DNA from: Reichenbachiella sp.
GTDB lineage: Bacteria > Bacteroidota > Bacteroidia > Cytophagales > Cyclobacteriaceae
NCBI RefSeq assembly: GCF_033344935.1
Contig: NZ_JAWPMM010000001.1
Span: forward strand, 2,714,001 to 2,778,000
Length of the DNA stretch: 64,000 nt
Reading direction: 5' to 3'
Each line of letters opens with the position of its first letter. Position 1 is the first letter of the stretch. Shown here in pieces: positions 9,793 through 19,270 of the stretch. The position numbers were made by a program, and so were the translations under genes. The notes under the pieces were generated by a model that was not told the DNA's origin, did no database searches, and worked only from the letters and a program-made list of their open reading frames with translations.

Positions 9793-9813
9793 TATATTTG
9801 AGCTATAAGTTTG
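9793..9813 (+). promoter_or_regulatory. two overlapping -7 type boxes before the RND operon
   Basis: TATATTTG (9793-9800) and TAAGTTTG (9806-9813) both match TAnnTTTG and precede the TTG start at 9827. They are the best promoter candidates for the small protein and possibly for the efflux genes behind it. No good -33 TTG is visible for either. Confidence 0.4.
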
Positions 9814-9826
9814 TATACTATATACA

Positions 9827-10168
9827 TTGAAGAGTAAATATTTCCATATCATTCTTTCTCTACTGCTTACTATAGCAGTTACGGATTATATCTGGATCGA
9901 ATTATTTGAAGATCATAAGGTTGTTGCGGAGCTTGAGATTGAAAAGGAAAAGGAAAAAGAACTCGAAGAGGAATTAAGAGAAAAGACAAATTCAGAAACC
10001 AAGCATTCTTTCTTAGATGTCAACTGGTTTTACTCTTCAAATTCAGTCTTAAGTAAAGCCCCTTCAAATAGTAATTTCTTTAAACATGGCAATTCTTTTT
10101 GCCCACTTGTATTTAGTAACCCTCCCAAATTATATATTCTGCACGGCCAGTTACGGCTTCATAGTTAA
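9827..10168 (+). CDS. small membrane-anchored protein of unknown function, TTG start
   Basis: The 113-residue product has an N-terminal hydrophobic helix (about residues 6-24), then a highly charged stretch rich in Glu and Lys (about 36-54) likely to form a helix or coiled coil, then a Ser/Asn/Pro-rich tail with a single Cys. I do not recognise a family. There is no ATG in frame near the start, so translation would begin at TTG 9827, shortly behind two -7 type boxes. It precedes the RND adaptor gene by 226 bases on the same strand and could be the first gene of that operon. Confidence 0.45.
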   Translation: MKSKYFHIILSLLLTIAVTDYIWIELFEDHKVVAELEIEKEKEKELEEELREKTNSETKHSFLDVNWFYSSNSVLSKAPSNSNFFKHGNSFCPLVFSNPPKLYILHGQLRLHS

Positions 10169-10172
10169 TTAA

Positions 10173-10382
10173 TTACAATTCAGATTGATTTGGTTCTATG
10201 CCAGGTCTGAAAACCTCATTTTCTTCCAGCTTTTTGAATGCATCATTTTTTTTCAAAATGTCAGCATTCAATGATCGTAAATAATTAACAAGTGTTTGTG
10301 CCCACCTTGGGTTAGTTGGTGTTGCTCTATGCAATAACCGGTTTTTTCCATCCCAAAGTGTAGGATTCAAGCCAACACACAT
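10173..10382 (-). CDS. possible small protein or gene remnant
   Basis: A 69-codon minus-strand frame fills the gap between the small protein at 9827 and the RND adaptor. Its composition looks protein-like (NPTLWDGKNRLLHR, NPRWAQTLVNYLRSLNAD), but I recognise no family. The frame also stays open upstream of its ATG into the adaptor gene. Its start lies only 12 bases from the divergent adaptor ATG, leaving no room for a separate promoter, so a remnant or chance frame is possible. Confidence 0.2.
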   Translation of the reverse strand: MCVGLNPTLWDGKNRLLHRATPTNPRWAQTLVNYLRSLNADILKKNDAFKKLEENEVFRPGIEPNQSEL

Positions 10383-10394
10383 AAGAATATAAAA

Positions 10395-11483
10395 ATGAAT
10401 AAAATCGATATTTTGATAGCTCTAAGCCTAATCATTGGGTTTTCGAGCTGTGATTCACACAAAGGTCATCATGAGCTGCAAAGCACATTTGAGGTGACAA
10501 GCCCGATTAAAAAGGATACTTCAGTTACAAAACATTACGTAAGTCAAATTCACTCTTCACAGCACATTGAATTGAGAGCCTTGGAAAGGGGCTATTTGGA
10601 AAAGATATATGTAGACGAAGGACAATTCGTAAAGAAAGGACAGTTGATGTTTCAGATTATGCCACGGTTGTATCAAGCAGAATTGCAACGTGCTCAAGCG
10701 GAAGTGCATTATGCTCAGATTGAGTATGAGAATACGAAGCAACTTGCTGATAAAAATGTAGTAGCACCCAACGAACTAGCATTGGCTAGCGCCAAATATG
10801 ACAAGGCAAAGGCAGAGTTGGCATTGGCACAAGTGCACCTGGACTTCACGCAGGTGCGAGCGCCCTTTGATGGCATCATGGATCATCTGCATGTAAGACT
10901 GGGAAGTTTGGTAGAAGAAGGTGAATTGCTCACAACCTTATCAGACAATCATGAAATGTGGGTTTATTTTAATGTGCCTGAGGCTGAGTACCTCGACTAT
11001 AAGGTGGAGCTAAGTCATGATAAAGAGCACCCCTTGAAAGTGAAGTTGATGATGGCTAATAATAAACTGTTTGAAAATGAAGGAGTGGTAAATACGATCG
11101 AAGCTGACTTCAATAATGAAACCGGAAATATTGCATTCCGTGCTACATTTTCAAATCCAAGAGGGTTACTACGACATGGTGAAACAGGCAATGTACTCGT
11201 AGAGGCTAAGCTGAAAGATGCACTGCTGATCCCTCAAAAGACGACTTATGAAATATTGGATAAAAAATATGTATTTGTGATAGACAAAGACCAAATGGTT
11301 AGGTCTCGGCAAATCAAGGTAGGAGCAGAGTTGCCGCACATCTATGAAGTAACCGATGGACTAAAAGAATCTGATAAAATCCTTTTGGAAGGTTTACGAA
11401 AAGTGAGAGAAGGTGATAAGGTCGCTATTGAGTATGTTGATCCCGCCACTGTATTGTCTCAGCTGGATTTATACTCAGAGTAA
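10395..11483 (+). CDS. RND efflux periplasmic adaptor lipoprotein
   Basis: This 362-residue protein is the membrane-fusion (AcrA/HlyD-type) part of a tripartite efflux system, bridging the pump at 11515 and the outer-membrane factor at 14748. A lipobox (IGFSSC, Cys about 19) shows it is a lipoprotein. After a short His-rich N-terminus come the first half of the biotinyl-lipoyl domain (LEKIYVDEGQFVKKGQLMFQI), an alpha-helical hairpin (about 90-145) and the second lipoyl half with the family signature VRAPFDGIMD. The beta-barrel and membrane-proximal domains fill residues about 185-345. No regulator gene is adjacent. Confidence 0.9.
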   Translation: MNKIDILIALSLIIGFSSCDSHKGHHELQSTFEVTSPIKKDTSVTKHYVSQIHSSQHIELRALERGYLEKIYVDEGQFVKKGQLMFQIMPRLYQAELQRAQAEVHYAQIEYENTKQLADKNVVAPNELALASAKYDKAKAELALAQVHLDFTQVRAPFDGIMDHLHVRLGSLVEEGELLTTLSDNHEMWVYFNVPEAEYLDYKVELSHDKEHPLKVKLMMANNKLFENEGVVNTIEADFNNETGNIAFRATFSNPRGLLRHGETGNVLVEAKLKDALLIPQKTTYEILDKKYVFVIDKDQMVRSRQIKVGAELPHIYEVTDGLKESDKILLEGLRKVREGDKVAIEYVDPATVLSQLDLYSE

Positions 11484-11514
11484 TTCCATTCTCCACTAAA
11501 AATATCATATAATC

Positions 11515-14500
11515 ATGTTTTTAAGCAGAATCATACGCAGACCGGTGTTGGCTATCGTCATATCCGTCGTCATTTTGTTTTTGGGTGGGCTGGCCATTAG
11601 GGTATTACCTATTTCTCAGTTTCCATCTATTGCACCTACTACCGTAAATCTTTTTATCGCCTATCCAGGTTCTAGTGCAGAGGTATTGGTGAATTCTACA
11701 CTCATCCCTTTAGAGCAAGCCATAAATGGCGTGCAAGGCATGCGCTACATATCGTCAGATGCAACCAGTGCTGGAGAAGCAACTATCAGAGTGATTTTTG
11801 AGCCGGGCACAGATCCAAATCAGGCGGTGATCAGGGTCAAAACACGGGTAGATCAGGTGATGCCATTATTGCCACCTTTGGTACAACGAGAAGGAGTAAT
11901 TATTTCGCCCATTCAGCCCAGTATGCTCATGTACGTGAACCTATACAGCGAGGATAAAAATGCTGATGAGAAATTTTTGTACAACTATGCGAATGTTAAA
12001 ATGATTCCTGAAATCCAGCGTATCACTGGGATAGCACGTGCTCAAATTTTGGGTAGTAGGCAATTTGCCATGCGAATTTGGTTGAAACCGGATCGAATGC
12101 GAGCCTATAAAATATCCGCCGAAGATGTGATGGACGCCATGCTCGAACAGAGTATAATTGGGAGACCGGGCAGACTCGGCAGAGCAGACGGAAAAGAAGC
12201 CCAATCACTCGAGTATGTCTTGACCTATCAAGGCAGGTATAATAAGCCAGAGCAATATGGAAATATCATTATTCGATCGAATGAAGAAGGTCAAAATATC
12301 CATTTGAAGGATATTGCTACTGTAGAATTAGGTAGTGAATTCTTCGATATTTATTCAAACTTGGATGGACTCCCATCTGCCTCAATTGTATTAAAGCAAA
12401 CCGTAGGAAGTAATGCTTCTCAGGTAATAGATGATGTAAAGGCGAAGTTGGATGAAATGAAAGGGGACTTTCCGCCGGGTATGGATTATAAAATTAGCTA
12501 TGATGTATCCAATTTTTTAGATGCTTCGATCGAACAAGTAGTGCATACGCTTAGGGATGCCTTTATTCTTGTGGCTCTCGTTGTCTTTGTATTCTTAGGT
12601 GACTGGCGGTCTACTTTGATTCCCATTATTGCTGTCCCAGTTTCGCTTATTGGGGCCTTTTTTGTTATGCTGACGTTTGGTTTGTCAATTAATCTCATCA
12701 CACTTTTTGCGCTCGTATTGGCTATTGGAATTGTGGTTGACGATGCGATTGTAGTAGTAGAAGCAGTACATGCGAAGATGCACGAAAAGAATCTGTCACC
12801 CTATTATGCGGTGAAAGAGGTGATGGGGGAGATCAGCGGAGCTATCATCGCTATTACTTTGGTTATGGTATCAGTATTTGTTCCTATAGCCTTTATGCCA
12901 GGGCCTGTTGGTACGTTCTATCGTCAGTTTTCCATTACCATGGCAAGTTCTATCATTTTATCGGCAGTAGTAGCCCTTACTTTGACTCCGGTTTTGTGCG
13001 CCATGTTGTTGAAAAACGCACATGGTAAACCTAAGAAACGCTCTTTGGTAAACAAGCTGTTGGATGGGTTCAATAGTGGATTTGATAAGGTAACCAATAA
13101 GTATGTGAAGTTATTGAAGGTTATTGTAAATCGAAGAATGGTGACCTTTGGCATTTTGGGAGCGTTTTGTGTGGGTATTTATTTTGAAAACCAAATTCTG
13201 CCAACGGGATTTATTCCTAACGAGGACCAGGGAACGATTTATGCCATCATACAGACTCCTCCAGGGGCCACCTTGGAACGCACCAATCAAATTGCCCACG
13301 AACTTCAGCGAATTTCTGAGAAAATTGATGGAATCGAGTCAGTTTCAGCACTAGCTGGTTATGAGATCATGACGGAAGGTCGCGGTTCAAATGCCGGTAC
13401 TTGCTTGATCAATCTTAAAAACTGGGGAGATCGTGAACATTCAGTTCATGAAATTATGGAAGTGTTAGAAGAAGAAACGAGAAACCTCGGAGCGATAATA
13501 GAATTCTTTGAACCGCCTGCCGTGCCTGGTTTTGGAACCTCTGGAGGATTTTCGATGCGAATGTTGGATAAGACCAGCTCCACAGACTATCAAGAATTTG
13601 ATAAAATCAATGGTAGTTTTATGGATGCCTTAAGAGCGCGTGAAGAGATAACAGGTCTGTTCACCTTTTTTGCAGCAAATTATCCTCAATATGAAATAGA
13701 GATTGACAATGAAGCTGCTATGCAAAAAGGAGTCTCTATTGATGCCGCCATGGAAAATCTAAACATTCTCATTGGAAGTACCTATGAGCAAGGTTTCATA
13801 CGGTTTGGCCGATTTTTCAAGGTGTATGTACAAGCTTCTCCAGAGTATCGCCGATATCCATCGGATTTGGATGGATACTTTGTGAAAAATGAGCATGGAG
13901 AAATGGTACCATATTCTTCGTTTATGAAATTGACCAAGCGTCAAGGACCGAATGAAATTACCAGGTTTAACTTGTACAACTCGGCTTCTATAAGAGGCTT
14001 ACCAGCCCCGGGGTTTACAACAGGAGATGCTATTGCAGCAATACGCGAAGTAGCTGCAGTTAATCTACCCCGCGGATACGACATTGCTTTTGAAGATTTG
14101 TCTTATGATGAATCACGCCGGGGAAATGAGGGGGTCTACATATTCATTATCGTCCTCATTTTTGTGTATTTGGTATTGGCGGCGCAGTATGAAAGTTTTC
14201 TACTGCCGTTGGCTGTGATACTCTCATTGCCTGTAGGGGTGTTTGGGTCGTTCTTAATGCTAAAAGCCATGGGACTGGCAAATGATGTATATGCACAGGT
14301 TGGTTTGATTATGTTGGTTGGGTTGCTTGGTAAGAATGCGGTACTAATCGTGGAATTTGCTGTACAGAAGCATCAACAAGGCCTGTCAGTATTCGACGCT
14401 GCCATCGAAGGTGCCAGAGTGCGGTTTAGGCCTATTTTGATGACTTCATTTGCTTTTATCGCCGGTTTAATTCCTTTGGTGATCTCTCATGGAGCTGGTG

Positions 14501-14751
14501 CTGTAGGTAATCAAACGATTGGTTCATCCGCTATGGGTGGTATGTTGATTGGAACTTTCTTCGGAGTGATCATCATACCAGGTCTGTACTATGTATTCGA
14601 CACTTTGGCCGAAGGGCGCAATTTAATCAAAGGCGAAGAGCATGAGCCGCTGACCGAGGAGTATGTCCATACGATGGAAGATCGGGACAAGATGCTCAAG
14701 CAGATACATCAAGAGAAGTTAGGTGCAAACCAAGAAGATAAAAGCAAATGA
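11515..14751 (+). CDS. RND efflux pump, AcrB/HAE1-type permease
   Basis: The 1078-residue inner-membrane pump exports hydrophobic compounds using the proton gradient. It has the usual twelve helices in two repeats with two large periplasmic loops. The proton-relay residues are in place: Asp409-Asp410 in GIVVDDAIVVVE (helix 4) and Lys940 in GLLGKNAVLIVEF (helix 10). The first residues MFLSRIIRRPVLA are typical of the family. A charged C-terminal tail (about 1040-1078) is cytoplasmic. Its TGA overlaps the ATG of the outer-membrane factor (ATGA at 14748), so translation of the two is coupled. The substrate class (drugs or detergents, not metals) is inferred from HAE1-type similarity. Confidence 0.93.
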   Translation: MFLSRIIRRPVLAIVISVVILFLGGLAIRVLPISQFPSIAPTTVNLFIAYPGSSAEVLVNSTLIPLEQAINGVQGMRYISSDATSAGEATIRVIFEPGTDPNQAVIRVKTRVDQVMPLLPPLVQREGVIISPIQPSMLMYVNLYSEDKNADEKFLYNYANVKMIPEIQRITGIARAQILGSRQFAMRIWLKPDRMRAYKISAEDVMDAMLEQSIIGRPGRLGRADGKEAQSLEYVLTYQGRYNKPEQYGNIIIRSNEEGQNIHLKDIATVELGSEFFDIYSNLDGLPSASIVLKQTVGSNASQVIDDVKAKLDEMKGDFPPGMDYKISYDVSNFLDASIEQVVHTLRDAFILVALVVFVFLGDWRSTLIPIIAVPVSLIGAFFVMLTFGLSINLITLFALVLAIGIVVDDAIVVVEAVHAKMHEKNLSPYYAVKEVMGEISGAIIAITLVMVSVFVPIAFMPGPVGTFYRQFSITMASSIILSAVVALTLTPVLCAMLLKNAHGKPKKRSLVNKLLDGFNSGFDKVTNKYVKLLKVIVNRRMVTFGILGAFCVGIYFENQILPTGFIPNEDQGTIYAIIQTPPGATLERTNQIAHELQRISEKIDGIESVSALAGYEIMTEGRGSNAGTCLINLKNWGDREHSVHEIMEVLEEETRNLGAIIEFFEPPAVPGFGTSGGFSMRMLDKTSSTDYQEFDKINGSFMDALRAREEITGLFTFFAANYPQYEIEIDNEAAMQKGVSIDAAMENLNILIGSTYEQGFIRFGRFFKVYVQASPEYRRYPSDLDGYFVKNEHGEMVPYSSFMKLTKRQGPNEITRFNLYNSASIRGLPAPGFTTGDAIAAIREVAAVNLPRGYDIAFEDLSYDESRRGNEGVYIFIIVLIFVYLVLAAQYESFLLPLAVILSLPVGVFGSFLMLKAMGLANDVYAQVGLIMLVGLLGKNAVLIVEFAVQKHQQGLSVFDAAIEGARVRFRPILMTSFAFIAGLIPLVISHGAGAVGNQTIGSSAMGGMLIGTFFGVIIIPGLYYVFDTLAEGRNLIKGEEHEPLTEEYVHTMEDRDKMLKQIHQEKLGANQEDKSK

Positions 14752-16187
14752 GACGCATAGATATAAAAATTGTAAATAGAACGCTGGTGATCGTATTATC
14801 GGTGTTGGCCATTCATGCCTGCGCACCAAAACTCACCGTGATGGATGCTGATCCGAATATACCCGAGCAGTTTGATCAGCCTCAGGATTCGACGAACACA
14901 GCCGATGTGCAGTGGCGAAATTATTTTACTGATCCAAACCTGGTGGCTTTGATCGATACCGCACTGGCCAACAACCAGGAGCTAAATATTTTCATGCAAG
15001 AAATTCAAATTGCGAGAAATGAAGTTCGAGAAAAGAAGGGCGAGCTGCTACCTACGGTAAATGTGGGGGCTGGTGCAGGCATCGATAAAGTGGGCAGATA
15101 TACGAGAAACGGTGCGCTAGAGGCCACTACTGATATTGAGCCTGGCAAGGAGTTTCCTGAGCCTTTGCCTGATTTTGTAGTTGGTGCTGCTACTACGTGG
15201 GAGGTAGATATTTGGCGCAAGTTGCGCAATGCCAAGAAATCGGCTTTCACTAGATATTTAGCGAGTGTTGAGGGTCGAAATTTTATGGTGACCAATTTGA
15301 TAGCTGAGATTTCCAATTCGTACTACGAACTATTGGCACTCGACAATCAATTAGCCTTGGTGCAGCAAAATATCCAGATTCAATCGGATGCCCTTGAGAT
15401 CGTAAGATTACAGAAGCAAGCGTCGCGAGTTACAGAATTGGCCGTACGGAGGTTTGAAGCTCAAGTATTGGATACGAGGAGTCTACAATATGACATCCAA
15501 CAGAAAATCGTAGAAACGGAAAATGAAATCAACTTTTTGCTTGGTCGATATCCACAGCCGATTCCTCGGAATGCTGCCTTGTTTGAAAGTTTCGTACCAG
15601 ATGTAGTGAAGACGGGCGTGCCATCTCAATTGTTGGAAAACAGACCTGATATCAGACAGGCTGGATTAGACCTGGAGGCTGCCAAGCTGGATATCCAAGT
15701 GGCTAAGGCCAGATTTTATCCTTCACTAGGAATCACAGCGGGTGTAGGATACCAAGCGTTCAATCCAAGTCATTTGCTATCTACGCCTGAGTCATTGGCT
15801 TTTTCACTCACGGGTGATTTAATAGCTCCATTGGTTAATCGTAATGCCATCAAGGCCATGTATTATAGTGCCAATTCGGCTCAGATTCAAGCTGTATACA
15901 ACTATGAGCGTACGATTTTAAACGCGTACATAGAAGTAGCTAATCTGATGTCCAAATCTAGCAATCTTCAGAGTAGTTATGATTTGAGGGCACAGCAGGT
16001 AGAGGCATTGAATCAATCTATTGAGATTTCCAATTTCCTCTTTAGGTCAGCACGGGCGGACTATATGGAAGTGTTGCTTACCCAGCGTGAAGCGCTGGAC
16101 TCCCGGTTTGATTTGATAGAAACCAAGATGGAGCAGTTACATACCTGGATCAATATCTACAAGGCACTAGGTGGCGGATGGGAATAA
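14748..16187 (+). CDS. TolC/NodT-type outer-membrane efflux lipoprotein
   Basis: This 479-residue protein is the outer-membrane channel of the tripartite pump. The signal peptide ends in a lipobox-like AIHAC (Cys about 26). Two OEP repeats form the long helical barrel: the first with NQELNIFMQEIQIARNEVREKKGELLP, the second with LLENRPDIRQAGLDLEAAKLDIQVAKARFYPSLGI, the diagnostic RPDI motif of the NodT/OprM group. It overlaps the pump gene by four bases and is followed by a hairpin that probably ends the operon. Confidence 0.92.
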   Translation: MRRIDIKIVNRTLVIVLSVLAIHACAPKLTVMDADPNIPEQFDQPQDSTNTADVQWRNYFTDPNLVALIDTALANNQELNIFMQEIQIARNEVREKKGELLPTVNVGAGAGIDKVGRYTRNGALEATTDIEPGKEFPEPLPDFVVGAATTWEVDIWRKLRNAKKSAFTRYLASVEGRNFMVTNLIAEISNSYYELLALDNQLALVQQNIQIQSDALEIVRLQKQASRVTELAVRRFEAQVLDTRSLQYDIQQKIVETENEINFLLGRYPQPIPRNAALFESFVPDVVKTGVPSQLLENRPDIRQAGLDLEAAKLDIQVAKARFYPSLGITAGVGYQAFNPSHLLSTPESLAFSLTGDLIAPLVNRNAIKAMYYSANSAQIQAVYNYERTILNAYIEVANLMSKSSNLQSSYDLRAQQVEALNQSIEISNFLFRSARADYMEVLLTQREALDSRFDLIETKMEQLHTWINIYKALGGGWE

Positions 16188-16210
16188 GCCATTAGTGCAA
16201 ACCAAAACGA

Positions 16211-16236
16211 AGGGGAGGTGCAGACCTCCTCTTTAA
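16211..16236 (+). terminator. stem-loop behind the RND operon
   Basis: A nine-pair stem (AGGGGAGGT with ACCTCCTCT, one wobble) around a GCAG loop is followed by a short, weak T tract. It lies 24 bases after the outer-membrane factor stop and before the next ATG. Confidence 0.5.
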
Positions 16237-16262
16237 TCATTCAACAATAAAACTTAAATACA

Positions 16263-16928
16263 ATGGGAAAAATAATTCGACAGAAGCTTCCGACTGAATA
16301 TAGTATCGGAATCCTATTATTAATTTTCGTCTTGTCCTTCTTCTTATCTGGCCGTTTGTTTGAGACGCATGCAGAAGGACATGTGCCCAACTTATACATA
16401 GGTATGTTCTTGGTCAGTGTGGTAGTGATTGTAATGGTGTTTATCCTTTGGGAAGAATTGTTCTTTCCGATTAAGATCAACCCTACGAATGAAGAAGTGA
16501 TTTTCAGAAACCATAGAAACAAACTAAAGATTCAAGTATTGATCTACCTGACCATTCCAGTTATTTTGGGGTTCTTGTATGTCAATTACAAGGTGAATCT
16601 ATTTAGTTTCATTCCATATGCGTTGGTGTGTTTGATTGCTCCTGTAGTAGGAAAGCTGGGAACAGGCATTAATAACTACAATGATTTCCTGAGATTAAGC
16701 GAAAGCGAGATTGAATATAAAAACAACGAACTGGAGGGTGTCTTACAAGTGACTGATATTACGGGCTTGGCTTTAATAAAGGATGAAGATGGCATCATCA
16801 GCAAACTGGATGTTACTACTCAGGATCATGCTCAGTTGACTATAGACCTAGATGAAATGGAGCTGGAAGAATTTTATGACGTCATAGAAGAATATTTAGG
16901 TTTGCATTACACAGATCTATTGAAGTAG
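16263..16928 (+). CDS. membrane protein with cytosolic C-terminal domain, unknown
   Basis: I do not recognise this 221-residue protein. Four membrane helices are visible (about residues 14-32, 46-65, 93-110 and 115-132) arranged as two pairs, with a basic loop between them. The C-terminal part (about 145-221) is soluble, strand-rich and acidic, with SESEIEYKNNELEGVL and TTQDHAQLTIDLDEMELEEFYDVIEEYL, and could be a small PH-like fold (a guess). It follows the RND operon behind a probable terminator and converges with the RqcH-type gene, 29 bases away. Confidence 0.6.
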   Translation: MGKIIRQKLPTEYSIGILLLIFVLSFFLSGRLFETHAEGHVPNLYIGMFLVSVVVIVMVFILWEELFFPIKINPTNEEVIFRNHRNKLKIQVLIYLTIPVILGFLYVNYKVNLFSFIPYALVCLIAPVVGKLGTGINNYNDFLRLSESEIEYKNNELEGVLQVTDITGLALIKDEDGIISKLDVTTQDHAQLTIDLDEMELEEFYDVIEEYLGLHYTDLLK

Positions 16929-16957
16929 CAGATCTATAGGATCTAATCTAGAGTACA

Positions 16958-18508
16958 TTATTGGTGGATCTCTCTTTTGGGTTCCACCAATATGACTTCT
17001 TCTTTGGATAGTAAAACCTGTCCAGGTAAGCTGCCTTTAGGCTTTCTTACATATTTCTTTTGCGTATATATGACCGGGCATAGGGTGTCAGATTTGCGTT
17101 TTGAATGCCATGCAGCTATTTGAGCCACTTGCTCTATTATCCCAATAGGTATCTTGATGCCATTTGGATTACGGATGATGACATGAGAACCTGACACATC
17201 TCTGGCATGTAACCAGAGGTCGTCTTTTTTAGCAAATTTTTGTGTAAGCAGGTCATTATTTTTGGCATTCTTCCCTGCAAAAACTTGAAACCCTTCGATC
17301 TCAAATTCTATGAATGGCTTTGGCTCTTTGGTGTTAGATTTTTCACCTGTTTTTTCGAGCGTTTTAAGCTTGTTGATATCATCCATTGAAGAAATTAAAT
17401 CCTTACGCTCGATCAGTTCTTTAAGAATTTTCTTTTTGGATAGGATATTTTTCTTCAAAACCTCCACTTCTTTAGATTGATTTTTGGCTTTTCTGTAGAG
17501 GTGTTCAGCGTTGTGCTGTAGGGACAGTTTTGGTTTTAATTTGATTTTAACCTGCTCATTGGCATAGAAGTCGAACAATTCAATATGGCTTGCTGACGGA
17601 TCCAGTTTAAGATGAAGGTTGGCCATTAGAATATTGGCCAACTCATCATATCCTCGACGATTTTCAATTTCTGTCAATTTGTTTTCGTTCTGGCTGATAT
17701 AAGATTCACATTTCTTTATTTCCTTGTTGACTTGAGTAAGTAGCTTATTTTTAAGTTGAGCGAAGCCTTGATTGGAGAAAAAAGAACGAGCCAGCTGATT
17801 CGAAACTTCAATTGGATTGTTGTACACTTCGTACGCTGTGTCTGGCCTTATTAGTCGTAGTCCAGGAACCTCTTTTAACAGATAGAAATTTGAATCATTA
17901 AGTTCAGATAGCACTGATTCAAGTACATTCATTTTAGTTTCTAAAGGTTGGCCTTCTTCATAAAAACCTTTGACTTTGAGATGATTCTTAATATGCTTGT
18001 CGAAAGTTGGGTAAATCTTGAATAGATCAAAACCGACGTTAATGATAGCCTCTTTGCTTTGATTGATGGGCCTGTCTAAATCATTAAGTTTTAGTTGTTG
18101 ATCTTTTTCAATATTGTTTTTGAAAAGTGATAACAGTTCATTTTTCTGAAACAAAAGAATGTTTGAATGGCGACCGTGCAGTTTGAACAATAGCTCAAAA
18201 TTCTTTTCAAATTGGATGGAAAAGGATCTTTCATTTTCAAATTGTCTTACATTAAGTACATGTTGACCTGACAGTTCGCTAAACAAATCCACCGAATTTT
18301 TCTTAGCTCTGGCAAATGAAGTAGGAAATGAAAGGAGGGACGATTGACCGTCTAAATTGGCTTTAATGAAAAAATTTGATCGGTCATTGATAAAGCATAA
18401 GACCAACTCATTTTTATTTTGTGAAAAAATGGCAGAAATCTTATTTCCTACTAAATGCTTACTCAACTCATTAGAGAGTGCCTTGAGAAAGTAGTAATTG
18501 AATTGCAT
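16958..18508 (-). CDS. rqcH: NFACT-family ribosome quality control protein (RqcH-like)
   Basis: RqcH binds stalled 50S subunits and recruits tRNA-Ala to add a C-terminal alanine tail. The 516-residue product has an NFACT-N domain (about 1-215) with LHGRHSNILLF, a basic helical and coiled-coil middle (about 250-380), and a C-terminal NFACT-R domain with GFQVFAGKNAKNNDLLTQ and DLWLHARDVSGSHVIIRNP, the most diagnostic block. The Asp-Arg pair that B. subtilis RqcH uses for tailing (D97-R98) appears as Glu93-Arg94 (ENERSF), so activity may differ. The ATG at 18508 abuts the TAG of the metallo-hydrolase gene upstream. Confidence 0.85.
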   Translation of the reverse strand: MQFNYYFLKALSNELSKHLVGNKISAIFSQNKNELVLCFINDRSNFFIKANLDGQSSLLSFPTSFARAKKNSVDLFSELSGQHVLNVRQFENERSFSIQFEKNFELLFKLHGRHSNILLFQKNELLSLFKNNIEKDQQLKLNDLDRPINQSKEAIINVGFDLFKIYPTFDKHIKNHLKVKGFYEEGQPLETKMNVLESVLSELNDSNFYLLKEVPGLRLIRPDTAYEVYNNPIEVSNQLARSFFSNQGFAQLKNKLLTQVNKEIKKCESYISQNENKLTEIENRRGYDELANILMANLHLKLDPSASHIELFDFYANEQVKIKLKPKLSLQHNAEHLYRKAKNQSKEVEVLKKNILSKKKILKELIERKDLISSMDDINKLKTLEKTGEKSNTKEPKPFIEFEIEGFQVFAGKNAKNNDLLTQKFAKKDDLWLHARDVSGSHVIIRNPNGIKIPIGIIEQVAQIAAWHSKRKSDTLCPVIYTQKKYVRKPKGSLPGQVLLSKEEVILVEPKREIHQ

Positions 18509-19270
18509 CTATCCGTGTAATATTAGTCCATCATGCGCCAAATGGACATTTTCTGGTAATTCCTTTTGAACCTCTCGATGTGTACCCATATAATGCCCAA
18601 TATGCGTTATATAAGCTCTTTTGGGCTTTATTTCTCCTATAAAATCAATGGCTTCGTCTAGCGTAAGGTGGGAGATATGTGATTTTTTTTGCAAGGCATT
18701 GATTACTAACACGTCGAGCTCCTTGAGCTTTTCCCTTTCTTTGTTGGATACCGTTTTTGCATCAGTGATGTATGCCATGTTATTGATGCGAAATCCATAA
18801 ACAGGGAGTTTGTAATGCATCACCTCAATAGGTATGATTTTTACTCTATTGATTTCGAAGGGTTCATTTTTGATTGGATTCAAAGTAACACTAGCTACTC
18901 CGGGATATTTGGTTTCAGCAAACATATATGCATATTCATGCCTTAACTGATTCAGTACAGATGGCCTTCCATATAGTGGCATGTCCATTTTTTGCTTAAA
19001 GTTGAAGCTGCGGATGTCATCTAATCCAGCTGTATGGTCTTTGTGTTCATGCGTATACAATACAGCGTCTAAATGATCTACTCGATTGACAAGCATTTGC
19101 TGTCTGAAATCAGGGCCAGTGTCTATCAATAGATTCGTGCCATTCTGCTCGATCAAGACCGAAGACCTTAATCGTTGGTCTTGATAATCTACACTTCGAC
19201 ATACTTCACATTTGCACGCAATGACTGGGATGCCTTGCGAAGTACCGGTGCCGAGAAAAGTAAGTTTCAA
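18509..19270 (-). CDS. PhnP-like metallo-beta-lactamase-fold hydrolase, TTG start
   Basis: This 253-residue protein has the PhnP group pattern: MKLTFLGTGTSQGIPVIACKC with the Cys-x-Cys that holds an extra zinc in PhnP, LLIDTGPDF, the metal motif THEHKDHTAGLDDIR, and downstream His residues in MHYKLPVYG and THIGHYMGTH. PhnP is a cyclic-phosphodiesterase; the substrate here is unknown. The start must be TTG 19270: an in-frame TAA lies one codon upstream, and the first residues are needed for the fold. That TTG overlaps the TGA of the small gene upstream. Confidence 0.85.
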   Translation of the reverse strand: MKLTFLGTGTSQGIPVIACKCEVCRSVDYQDQRLRSSVLIEQNGTNLLIDTGPDFRQQMLVNRVDHLDAVLYTHEHKDHTAGLDDIRSFNFKQKMDMPLYGRPSVLNQLRHEYAYMFAETKYPGVASVTLNPIKNEPFEINRVKIIPIEVMHYKLPVYGFRINNMAYITDAKTVSNKEREKLKELDVLVINALQKKSHISHLTLDEAIDFIGEIKPKRAYITHIGHYMGTHREVQKELPENVHLAHDGLILHG

